Below, in pieces: positions 49,819-60,599 of a stretch of 64,000 bases of DNA. The translations under genes and the position numbers were made by a program. Below the pieces are notes generated by a model that was not told the DNA's origin, did no database searches, and saw only the letters and a program-made list of their open reading frames with translations. Each line of letters opens with the position of its first letter. Position 1 is the first letter of the stretch. This DNA is from Alentia gelatinosa (Eukaryota; Annelida; Polychaeta; Phyllodocida; Polynoidae), in the NCBI GenBank assembly GCA_950022655.1, contig OX465581.1, forward strand, positions 27,747,300 through 27,811,299, read 5' to 3'.

Positions 49819-52347
49819 CTGCAAAGTGTGAAATACGCTATAATTAATACTTTATAAATGTCAATAATCACAACTCCAATAACGATCCACTACAGATCAT
49901 ACAGATACGAAGTTTCATCTGTGTTCCATGAACACAATTGCATCGTACAGATCGGAGGTTCTCATTGTATCCTCCTCGGCCAATGATCTTTATAAATGTG
50001 CATGGAAACAGAAGGTTCATATCAAAGTCGGTAACTCATATCGTCATTACTATAATCTATACACCAAGCATTTAACAGCACACACACTGTTTATTATCTA
50101 TCAATCAGGAATTAAACAAGATGAGACAAAGAACATAGAGATAAAGAGAAAGCAAACGTAATTTTTGTTTCGAAATCATATAGCCTATAGGTGTCTATCG
50201 CTTTCTGGTGAATTTCAGTGGGTTTCATTGGATAAGTATGTTTAAGTACCAAATTGCCAAAGTTCTGTTGATAAATGAGGAACAGGCATTATTCGCGGAC
50301 GTATCTCAAAGAATGTCACGTAAATTACGATGTCTTCGAAACTTTATTTTTTAAATTTTTTTAAAATTCAGTATAAAGACGTACGAATTCACCAAAATTA
50401 GGCGTTCTTCCATTGTAGTCAAAAGACAAATAGATATGAACAAGACAAACAGGACAAACAGGAATGACAGGTTGCTCATTTTGCTTGGTTGGGTGTATGC
50501 CACAATGTTTTGGTTTACGAGATGAGGTCCGGCAAAGTTAGGAGAAGATTTTTCACCATTACTTTAAAGTATGAGGCATCTTTTGTTTTTTAAACTTCTT
50601 TGCTAATTTTTTCCCATATAGGGGCACCCAGGTACAAGGGGGATTTCCTAAATCTCTCTGTTTTCGGCGTATCTACTTTCAGGACTATCTTCTCATGCCG
50701 TCTAGTCATAATGTTGCTTGACTCTATAATGGTTAGGAGTATTGCTTATTTCTGGTAAGTCATAAAGCATTGAAAATATTCAACAAACCCGTTTCTACAA
50801 TCTCACAGAATAGGATGTCTTTTAGGAGGAAAAAATACAATGCATCCATTTGTGAGTAATCAAACTATTTCTTACAAATCCATATGATTTTAATGCATAT
50901 GGCAATCAACGCAGCTAGCGATCATGGTCACATATCGGCCTCCTGGCTGGTTGAAGATCATGTTTGCATTACAGGTAGTGTTTGGGAGAGCACACAGACC
51001 ACACTGTGCGACACCAAGGGATTTGCTGGGGTGATTTGAATTTCAGATAACCCAGGTAGGGCATCCCGAAATCCACCCACCTGTTTGACTCCATTTCATC
51101 ATTAACTATGCCGTTTGGAAACTCCAAAGAGGACGAATACCGCCAAGCCTCTCACAACTTAGTTACTGTAGTTATCTGGAGGTAGTTTAGTCTGTATGCC
51201 TGTAGTCTGGTGCTATAAATAGATCACCCCATAAGGTATCGTCACCATTAACCACATGACACTCAGCCCTTTTCCTCGCCCAAATCTTACCTGGCCCACG
51301 GGATGTCCAACCTTAGGCTGTTCCGCTTTACCCTCAAGGTATTCCCAATGTCCAGTGTGTGGCCCCTGAGGTTGGGCGTTAAGGTGGTGTTATTGTTGAT
51401 GGTGTCGGTGGTGTAGATCCGGCAGGGCAGAGCCGGGCCCCTCCCAGTGTAAACTCCCGTTGGTCCATGCAAGTCCCCTCACCCTAGTCTCAGGTAAGTG
51501 CTCTCTAGTCACCAACGGGCGCCGGGCACCAGGCCAACCAGCCAAGCGTGGGGCCCGCGAACGCCATTCCACCATTCAAAAAGTTCTCGATTTTACATTA
51601 AAATGCTGTTTCGTGATCCTAAAAGGACACGCTGACATCGTATGGGAAGGTGGTGTCAAATATGGTGTATTGCTCCCTCCCCTCTCCATTCAAAACCGTT
51701 CTATTTTCACAAATACCACCTCTCAATACCTAAGTCCCGCGGTTCGCTTGGATGAACTCAGGTATTTAATTGAACCATGATGTCGGCTCATAAAGCTATC
51801 CATGCAAGAACAAATAAAGAAACTAGCTTTTTTTCATATGACTTCTATTCGGAACGGGAGTGCTGCTTTTCCCCAAGTCTTGCTAATTCAGCAGATCTAG
51901 ATTTCCAAGGGAATTTAGAAATACCTACGTTGGATCTCCCATCCCCTTCCATTGGAGGGTTGACGAGGCCCTTGCGCCATCATTCCAACACCTCAACTAC
52001 CACAACCAGCCATCTAGAGGCACCAGAGCCAGGGTTGGTACGAGGTACCGTTTATCACGGCGACCAAGTAGCCTACTTAGTCACCATGCGGTAACTTAGC
52101 ATCACGGCATCCCGTGTTCCCCCTATTTGACAGCACATTATATCACATATTACAGGTCATTGAAAATGAGGAGGGGTGGGGTCTAAATCTCTGTAAGTAA
52201 CAGTCAGCAATGTCATGGCGGGGCAGGGTTGGGGACAACAGCAATTCAGAACTCATTCGCCCAATAAAGGGGTTGGTAAATGAGAAAGAGCGGGGAGACT
52301 TAACACTCTGCCTTCCCGACCTCTCCCCCTCAATTTGAACCCACACC
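49819..52347. other. Upstream region, apart from the 51.3-kb candidate exon
   Basis: AT-rich DNA without a recognised gene. A plus-strand consensus donor (CTCAG|gtaagt at 51492) lies in a GC-rich patch at 51280-51570 that might be a promoter or first exon for either strand; nothing further supports it. Confidence 0.4.
51292..51470 (-). CDS. Candidate upstream exon, start uncertain
   Basis: The minus-strand frame GVYTGRGPALPCRIYTTDTI, then LTPNLRGHTLDIGNTLRVKR, then LRLDIPWA ends at a good donor (GCCAG|gtaaga, 51292). Codons show strong C-ending bias (ATC TAC ACC ACC GAC ACC ATC AAC), like the 20-kb exon and unlike flanking DNA. The 5' boundary is unclear: an in-frame TGA lies just before it, there is no ATG, and acceptors are weak. 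It ends in phase 2, which does not match the phase-0 exon at 49818, so an unseen exon or another gene would be required. Confidence 0.35.
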
Positions 52348-52651
52348 TTTATCCTACCCCTAATATAAAATCCCATAGGCTTAACATTGAGTTTCCGTAT
52401 GCCACGCTGACTGGCATACGGAGTTTTATATGCCACTAGTGGCATATAGAATTTTTATCACATAATATTCCAAAATCGAGGAGACGGGGATAAAATCAAA
52501 ACCTGATTCGTTTTAATCACGGCTACTGCATTCCACTCCTGGAGTTTTGGCTCCGGACTTCACTCGGCTTTGCATCGTGAAATAACTACGCCAAACTCCA
52601 TTCGTGGCATACGGTGGCCAAGATTAAAAATCATCCAGTTTTACGATAGTA
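52348..52651. mobile_element. Dispersed foldback element, copy 2
   Basis: Same element and orientation as 38402-38692: it begins TTTATCCTACCCCTAATATA and ends CATCCAGTTTTACGATAGTA. The central hairpin arms GTATGCCACGCTGACTGGCATAC are better preserved here. There are small indels relative to copy 1, including about 13 extra bases around CTCCGGACTTCACTCGGCTTT. No coding content. Confidence 0.85.
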
Positions 52652-55018
52652 TTACATGGGCGTGTAGAATACCTGTGTTGGATTTCATTACCTCTCGCTA
52701 AATGATTCCGTTCTCTTCCATGTGATATCCTAAAATCCAAAATGGCTAAATGAATAATGGACAGTATTGGATAACATAATCTTTCATGCGACACATATTG
52801 ACCATTATAACATATATATACATACAATAATGACCTTTATTATCCATCTAATACGGAGTTTCCATATTAAACGTATAGAGCCTACAGATCGCTACTGAGT
52901 AGAATACGGAAAAAATAGTGCCTGAGAAGATCGGCGGGTATGTCGATCGGCACTGAATATCTTGCCTATGATAACTTATATCTGGAATGCTCAATAACAA
53001 ATACATTTCCATTATTTTGATCTGCATGGTCGTATTCTCCGCGTAGTTAACACTAGGCAAAATTAGTATGCTGCAACCACGCAGAGAATTCGACCATGCA
53101 GATAAAAATCATGGTAATATTGTGTATGTTTCTGATACTAGCGGACATATCCTCCGTGTAGTTGATGCGTAGTGATATCCAAGCGTGATCGAAGATATTG
53201 CATAGAGCAAATTACAAGGTTTACACACAAGTATCAGAAGCAGGTAAATATTGTATATATTTTACACTACTACAAACTCAAGTTATCTAGGGACAGAGAA
53301 AGGACCATTGATTTTCTCATGCACTACTTTGGACGCTAGGGGATGTTTTATGGACTTTTTCCGTGATCCGGAGATTACGACTGTCCATAATATCCTCGGT
53401 AGCGATCTCGTCACTCCATACGATTATAATGACAGGTTCGTCTTTGATGGATACTAAACCTGAAGCCCGTGCTACATACACATCCATAGCAATGTCAGAA
53501 CTTACGTATCAGATCGTTTTCTTCTATATTTATTCCATTTCCCTTTCAGCAAAAAAGAGGGGCTACCATTAATCGTAAATGAAAATGCCATATCCACGTT
53601 GCCTGGACTATTCCGTGGGGCAGTGCTTTTATTCATTTTAATCAGACGCTTGTGGATTATCGTTTTATAATCCATGTAACACCTATATCTACCACCAACA
53701 GGTATCCTGCCAATTTGATCATATATTCAGATCTATATATGAACGTCGGTGCTTTCAAACATCGTAGCAGAAGCAAAATACATCAGATTTAAAGGTAGCT
53801 ACTGACACAATCAAGTTGCATTTCTTCAAGTATCCCAAAATTTAGAGATGTGGAATATAAAGTAATCAATACAAAATCTGTTTTTCAGACATCAGTCTAG
53901 ACGAAATTGGCATCGTTATCATCGTAACCGGAAGAATAAACTGGAACTGAGGTCTCCTAAAAGGATCTGGGCATGAATATTTGAATAACCCGAAAGTCTT
54001 CTGTGAACGCCATTCCTTGTGATCAGGAATATGGCCCTGTGGCCACAGTGATGAGACGGAGTAGGTGCTGCGACCTAGTGGATAATATGGAAATGAGATC
54101 GCAGCGCCGACCAATAGAGAGATTACAAACTAATGAGTAAAATCGCTGAAAGATACACCCTTGATCATTACAAAAGTTTTAGCACCGAATAGCAATTTTC
54201 GTCTCATTTAATTGAGGCACCATCTCAGCAACTCATTGACCAATTCTATGCAGGATTATTTACCAAAGTCCCTTCAATGTAATATTGGGTTCCACACAAT
54301 CGTCGGCCTTAAATCAAAATACTTTAACCATCTTCAGATGGAACACATTGGATCATCAATGGTTGGTTCTTCCTTTGATGAAGTCTAAATATTCCCGTTA
54401 CTGTTCAGTAAACCCTTTACCTGCCAAATTCAGCAGTTATATAAACCTTGCTACACCTGTAGCTGTTACCTATAGACAACTTGACGACAGCCTTGACACC
54501 TGAGCCAAGAAGAAATTTGATAATATGTACTATAATAAGTCGATACCTGTCACTGGCACTATGAGGTGAAAGACAAGACTCTTGTTCCAGAACTACCTGC
54601 GTGATACTAGCCTCTCTGTTGTTATGTCCCCGCTGTGCGCTAACTGGATCAATTGTATATAGAAATCCATATAAATCTAACCACATCTCTTGGTTTATGT
54701 ACTGCCACAAATACAATAGTATAACTCAACCAATCCAAGGGTGTTTCTTTTAAATCAAAAGCGTTATCAATCTGGAATTGATCTAAATTTATTTGTCTGA
54801 TTTAACTTCTGGTGGATCCCTCCAGGTCCCTTTCAAGAAAACTATACACTATGGGATACAATAACTAAATAAATAAACTCAAGCTCTTCCTGCTTTAAGT
54901 AGTGGGTCCTATGCCCAACTTTAGCACGGTCCCTCATCGAAGTGTTTACTGCATGACTAAGGACATGGGCACCCCACCAGTCCATTATACTGACACTGGC
55001 CACCTTGTATTAGACAAT
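52652..55018. other. AT-rich noncoding stretch
   Basis: No gene, repeat or regulatory element was recognised on either strand. Confidence 0.5.
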
Positions 55019-55160
55019 AATTATGGCCGGGGGAGGGGGGGGGGGGGGGCACAGTTTTTTTGGTATTCCAAGGGGGGTGTGGTTTAGAATTTTTTTTGGT
55101 ATTCCAAGGGGGGGGGGGGGACTTTTTTTTGTTAATTTCATGGGGGGGGGGGGGGCCGAA
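55019..55160. repeat. G-run/T-run minisatellite
   Basis: Three imperfect units of roughly 45-60 bp, each TTTTTTTGGTATTCCAAGGGG-like with a G run of 12-18. The same unit occurs inverted at 57000-57075 and 59290-59370. Confidence 0.85.
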
Positions 55161-56099
55161 ATTTTGTTCACTATTGCTTCCGGGGTCTATGTTTTTAGCT
55201 AAACAATGAGGCAGACTCCCATATTTGTGTTCAATGACAAGAATTAATATTTGTAATGAAATGCATTCATATCATATCACTAGAAATTAGCTGAGTTGCA
55301 CTACTAAAGTAATGATTAACGCACAAGGTGACTATAGTTGTGTCATTCCCTGGAGTTCATTGTCTATGATTAGAGTCCTCTTTCTCTACTGGGAGATGGG
55401 TGTGCACCCTCCTTCAGTCTGACAGACTGATGTGGAGGGAGGCAACAATGGACAAACCCGAGTGCATTTGGCCCAGAATCAATGCAGTCTCACAAAATCA
55501 CTATATTTTTTCCCTCAACATCAGTGAATTAGAAGCATTTACTACAACATCAAGTGTTACAAAACACCCCTGTTGATGCTAATTACAGTGTGCTTGCAAG
55601 CACTAAAAAATTGTCTAGAGGTTAGCGTGAACCCAGTCTCAGGGTCTTTGAGGCATGCCCAGCCGACCATGACCAATCACTTAAGACCAAAATACCTCAA
55701 CACCCACTGGTGCTTGATATGTTTGGATCCAAGATAGGCAGTTGCAGATATGGCAAGTTTACTAGGTGCAAATGGTTTACAGAAAACTATCCACTGACTG
55801 AATGTAATTCAAACCTTTTAATTGTTATTCATTTATAATTGCATGCTCATTCATCAATGATGAACATACTATTTGCTCCTAGTTTCAATAAGATTACCAT
55901 ATTCATGGAAGAGTACTATGAGCAAACAGAACTCTTCATTAAGAACTCTACATTGAGTACCTGAAGGGGTTCTACGTTTAACAAATGGGACTTCGTTTTC
56001 CTTCTGTAGTGCCATGCCATGGGTTGATCCACTTATACCAAGGATCCCACACACCATGCTAGACTGTAACAAATTGCCAGAATGTCCGTATTTGCATGT

Positions 56100-56266
56100 C
56101 AATGATACTGCTACCAGAAACAGTGAAGGTCCAGCAGGATTCTGCAAGGGAGCCTGATGACTACCAACCGGTGGCACAAATAAAGAATGCAGTTGCTGCT
56201 GGATATTTGAATGTGAACAACCAAGTCTCAATAAGTGACTTCAGTGAGAATCAGGTTCTAGGATAG
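56100..56266 (+). pseudogene. Short open frame inside the TIR element, unrecognised
   Basis: A plus-strand frame beginning MILLPETVKVQQDSAREPDD and continuing AQIKNAVAAGYLNVNNQVSI to EN-QVLG and a stop. The amino-acid mix looks protein-like rather than translated noise, but I do not recognise it and no flanking exon is clear. It may be a fragment of the element's lost protein. Confidence 0.3.
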
Positions 56267-56569
56267 TCAAGCTTTATGATTAACTATATGGGTACAGGAG
56301 AACTAGGGGCTTCCAGCATGTCTGCTAGCTGCCAACTATAGCCTTGATTTGGCAGGGGTTACATCCCTGATTTCGGGTTAGAACATTAGCAGAATCTTAC
56401 AACTATAGAGACAAGGAGCATCAACTCAAATTGTCATCTTAGCACCATATAGTAGTGCAGCTCACTTCAACCAATTGGCATTGTGCTTGATGCTATCACA
56501 CTTCAAGCGTTTGCCTAAGCCTGTATATAGAACCTCATAGCAATACTAAGTATAGGGTAGGAGAGCTAT

Positions 56570-56738
56570 ATGACATCACAAACCAGCCCTGCTCAGAACT
56601 TTAAGTGGGAAATTTCAAAAGTGGCAGGAGGAAAGACTTTGTGCTGGACTTCGAAACTTGTTGGCAAAACTCACATGAAGCTATCACCAGAGTGTGCCCA
56701 AATTAGATTTGCAATGCCTCCTACAGCTGAAATAAGGT
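56570..56738 (+). pseudogene. Short open frame with donor-like end inside the TIR element
   Basis: Starts at an ATG after TATATG and reads MTSQTSPAQNFKWEISKVAG, then KLVGKTHMKLSPECAQIRFA, ending ATAAG|gtaaat, which could be a splice donor; without splicing a TAA follows at once. Function is not recognised. Position inside the inverted repeats suggests a transposon-derived piece. Confidence 0.3.
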
Positions 56739-56999
56739 AAATATCTTAATGTTTTTTAGGTATATAGTAGTGAGAAAAGTGTAAACTTTTGTTTATATAA
56801 TCTTCTGATTCCTCATCTGTATATCCTGATATATAAAACCTGGTCTAAAGACCTTATTTTAACCATCTGTGCAACACAGCTTCACAGATATTGGAAGATT
56901 ACTCCACAGGAGTAGTTTTGTCATAATCTGCCTACGTTAGCCTGAGCTCTGCAAAGGCAATGAGACAAAGGTCTCATATGGTAGCAGCATCACGTATAA

Positions 57000-57075
57000 A
57001 TGGGTATTCCAGGGGGGGGGGGGCAATTTTTTGGGGGGTACTCCCATGGGGGGGGGGGGGCAACTTTTTTTTACC
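57000..57075 (-). repeat. G-run minisatellite, inner right end of the TIR element
   Basis: GGTATTCCAGGGGGG-like units with two runs of 12-13 G, the counterpart of the left-end minisatellite. Confidence 0.85.
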
Positions 57076-57114
57076 ATCCGATGTTCCAAAAACTGTGCCC
57101 TCCCTGCCATAATT

Positions 57115-58471
57115 AATGAATGCTCCCCTTCTGTGATGCACACCGATGCCCCATGACAGACCTTTCGATGGGCGCCACACAAATTGACCATATGATAGCG
57201 CGTCAGGAGGTCCCTATCATAGTGCATCAGTGTGCATTGGCATGCGTTGTTACGTCTTTGGAGAGGACGAAGTCAAAAAAAGGTGATCATGGTCCCGATG
57301 CACCTCAAGATGCAACCAGTGCATTGACACAGGGCTTGGGGTAGCACATATATAATCCTTTATAATTCTGAAAATCTTGCACCGTTATAATTGATTTTTC
57401 ACCAGTATATAGAAAACAATATTATATTATTTTTCAGACATTAAAAACTTTTTTCCACTTCAAAATGATGGATTTGAGACGGATCTGTAATTAAATTCCA
57501 CCATATATGCAGGGTAGAAATACCTATATGTATTCTAGATCATTTTTAAATTCTATTATTTTCTTTTAATTGTTTTCCATGTTTTCCCAGCCAAATGTGT
57601 CACCGATGCATATACCCGCACACTCTAGCAGTTGGTGGACAGCCCCTCTTAAGCATATTACTATACACCTATAGGCGAACGTCTATGGCTTACTACCCGC
57701 TGCTAGGCATATCGTATAAATAACGTTCGGGCCCGCCGAGCAGTAGGACGTAGTGATTCCCATAGGCTTAAGCATGTAAAAACGTACGTCCTGCTGCTAC
57801 ATACACTACGTCGTACTAACGTACATTATCGCGATATAGCAAGAGCAGTGACTGTGTCAAAAACAAACAAACGAAATGGCGGTTCTCTCTCATTCATAAC
57901 TTGAGAGACATGCTAAGCATGCAAGTTCGTATTGTCCAAATATCGAAGTAAATAACGTGTAGGTTTCACCTACCACCGTTTAAATAGCTGAAACATATGA
58001 CATTAATCGAAAACAACAAGTCGATCGCCTCCCGTTCCGCCGCTCCGCGTTGTCGACGTCATAATTACGTTGGCTACCAGAGTTCCAGGTCGTCCTGTGT
58101 CATACATTTCATAGTTGGCACCACGTCGACCGTTGCCGAGTTTTCACCCTCCCATCTCCCAGTGTGCAGTGAATGTCGAAGTCGCCGTATTGAACCGCCG
58201 ATATCTTTGGTTTAAAGCAACCGATCTTCATCATATTTGGTACGATTATAGGTTATATATATGCAGTACTCGTGTTAAAATTTCATTGCTTAATTCCCAC
58301 TGGAAGTGAAGTTCCAGCATCATCTGTTGCTACACGTCAACAGTTGCCGAGTTTTTCCGCTTGCGGGCCGTAGTGAATAGCAGTGGTTTAGTACGGGAAT
58401 GGGTGGGTGAATCACAGCCCAGGAAAGTTATTAAAATGGCATTTTAAACAAGTAGGAGGTGTATAGTAATA
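57115..58471. other. Noncoding stretch, no gene recognised
   Basis: There is a small inverted pair (GCAGTAGGACGTA near 57740 and TACGTCCTGCTGC near 57785). Otherwise nothing convincing. Confidence 0.5.
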
Positions 58472-58620
58472 AGAAAACGTAGTGACTGAGCCCGTACGGG
58501 TGCCGTTCTCAGTCATTTGATGAAAAAATATGGCCCTCCCGCCTACGGCGTCGGGCCGTATTTTTTCATCAAATGACCTCGAACGACAACCCGTACGGGC
58601 TCAGTGACTACGTTTTCTCA
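58472..58620. mobile_element. Near-perfect hairpin (foldback) element
   Basis: The left arm GAAAACGTAGTGACTGAGCC, then CGTACGGG, then CATTTGATGAAAAAATA is mirrored by TATTTTTTCATCAAATG, then CCCGTACGGGCTCAGTGACT and ACGTTTTC. Arms are about 65 bp with few mismatches around a GC-rich loop (TCCCGCCTACGGCGTC). ATAGT on both flanks may be a target duplication, but the ends are not exact enough to be sure. It looks young. Confidence 0.88.
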
Positions 58621-58689
58621 TAGTCTGTACCATTTCAGCTAGGGATCTGGCAAGTACAAGGCTACTTACTACCTAGTTTAAGGCCCTAT

Positions 58690-59210
58690 GAAGTTGAGGA
58701 TACCTTTGTTCCGAGTATCTCGGATGACATTCTAAGTGGAAGCTGCCCGTTTTAGGTGTTTATCCCTGCTATGTTGTCAGCCGACAATCGGCGGGCAAGG
58801 GTCGAGGTTCATCTCAAAGCAGGTGCCCTTGTGTCAGCCAGGAATGGTCGATCCTTAGATTTTTTAAAATTATTATTCCGACTAGTTCTACCTTATGGGT
58901 TAATCTTCCAAGATGCGCCAACCTTGTCTGCACAGCTCTTCTCAGTCTGGTTGTATCTCGTTTTAGTCTCACTGACGGTTTCATGAAACACAATAGATTC
59001 TTTGAGGGTAAGGTAGCACTAATGTCTACATAGTGTATTTTCTTGGGGTCGACAAATGGTTGTAGTATGGCAGCATGCCTGCACTTGGTTTGCGACTGAC
59101 AGCATTCCAGGCCACAGTATCTGCAGCCTCATTGCCCTCTATGCCGATATGGCTGAGCAGTTAGCAGAAGAACACCTCCTTGCCACTTTGTTTCAGTTCT
59201 GTGTAGGGTT
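58690..59210 (-). pseudogene. LINE remnant: RNase H end and C-terminal Cys motif
   Basis: Minus-strand frames show LLSHIGIEGNEAAD (the H-x-G-h-x-G-N-E-x-A-D block of RNase H) at about 59150-59110, then, in a shifted frame, LRIDHSWLTQGHLL (family pattern R-L-R-I-G-H-T-x-L-T-H-G-H-L-L) and DCRLTT, the start of the C-terminal Cys/His region. A stop lies before the RNase H block and frameshifts separate the pieces. RNase H places it in an RNase H-bearing clade such as Jockey/I-like. The RT domain is missing. Confidence 0.8.
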
Positions 59211-59289
59211 GTTGTATCACATGGAATGATAGAATTTCTTGGGTTTTGTTGACAGGTTTCCATACGGCGTGCACAGCATAGCTTCAAAT

Positions 59290-59370
59290 CTACCCCCCCC
59301 CCCCCCCCACAGAAATAACATAAAAAATGCCTCCCCCCCCCACCCACCCCATGGAAATACCAAAAAAATA
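59290..59370 (-). repeat. Poly-C runs, possible isolated end of the 55-57 kb element
   Basis: Reverse-complemented, it reads TGGTATTTCCATGGGG followed by G runs and T runs, like the ends of the element at 55019-57114. The match is short. Confidence 0.45.
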
Positions 59371-60114
59371 AGTATATAACCTGGATGTTTCATGTTTTCA
59401 TTTGCTGAAAAATGTACAATTCCTTGTTTGTATTGTGCTATATTGGATAAATCATAAATTCTAACAGGATTTATATTATATAAAAGTTACCTGATGGTGA
59501 TGAAATATATCTGTTACTATAATTACTCAAAACTATTATGATATATAACTGCAAAAGGGACTGTTCTCCTGGGTCGACGGCTGTGTGGATGCCTCTAGCG
59601 GGTGACAGGTGAACCCGCGTATTAGGTGTAAGACTGTGAGATTTCAATATGGCAGGCATTTGTGGGGACTTGATGTTCATTCAGGGAGAGAAATAGGTAA
59701 TCTGAAAAGTATCAGCCTTTCACTTAACCTTATTGATCGAATTTACAGCATAGAGACATATATTTATTGTTTGGGATACACTTTGATGTGCCTGGACTGT
59801 ATTTAAAAGAAGAAATTGTCAGTCTCAAAGTTTGCCTATCACCTCAAGTCTGACTCTTGTGAGGAACGAGAGTCGCACTACATCTGACTACTGCACGGTG
59901 GCCGCAAGGTGGCTGTGTGATGCTTTTTTGTGGCCATACCATCAACCCAGTGGAGCAGGCCCTTACACAAAAGAACTTATGTCTACCAATACTCTGCAAT
60001 ATGATTTTCAAATAAATATATTATATATGTTATGGGGAAATTCAGAGTTGAGGAAATTATATAATTATTGATAGACTCATAAAGCATTTCTCTAAGTGTT
60101 TGGACTATGCGTTA
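59371..60114. other. Noncoding stretch
   Basis: Nothing recognised on either strand. Confidence 0.5.
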
Positions 60115-60599
60115 GGGGCCTTCCATAAATGACACATAGATGGGGGGGGGGGGGGGGGGCGTGGTTAGATTGATAAGTGTGACTCTGTCACTGTATTTGC
60201 TGATATTGATATTAAAATATTTAACTTAAACTGTCTGTGTTCGAGTTGTGCTTGCTAAGAGCAGTCCTTCAAGGCCCACTCCCCGAGATTTGTCCCGTTA
60301 CAGTCCAAAACCAGAAGTCAGTACATGTATATACTGCAAATAGTTAAGTGTAACCGCAGAAAGTGCTGTTACACTTGAAAGAGTTTCTTGTTTCTGATCA
60401 ATGAGGAGAGGTTTCTGCCAGGGATGCAAGATGCCTATTGCCATGTTTTCACCTGATGATTTTGAATGATTATGACATGTAGCACAACACACTGACTATT
60501 TGATATTTTTGAGCAGATAATTATCAGGTGGAATAGGGGATATTAGTAATTTTTCTGAGCTTTACTGAGTAACTTTTACTTTCTCTCTGGAAACTTAAT

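Larger units (their letters stand above)
55019..57114. mobile_element. TIR-bounded element of about 2.1 kb with G-run minisatellite ends
   Basis: The left end AATTATGGCCGGGGGAGGG is mirrored at the right by CCCTCCCTGCCATAATT, giving terminal inverted repeats that extend into GGCACAGTTTTT and into T-run/G-run units on both sides (55050-55160; 57000-57070). The sequence TTGGTATTCCAAGGGGGG repeats within the left end. The interior has remnants of open frames (see the separate entries) but no recognisable transposase. A partial related end may lie at 59290-59370. It may be a decayed DNA transposon; the superfamily is not assigned. Confidence 0.6.
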
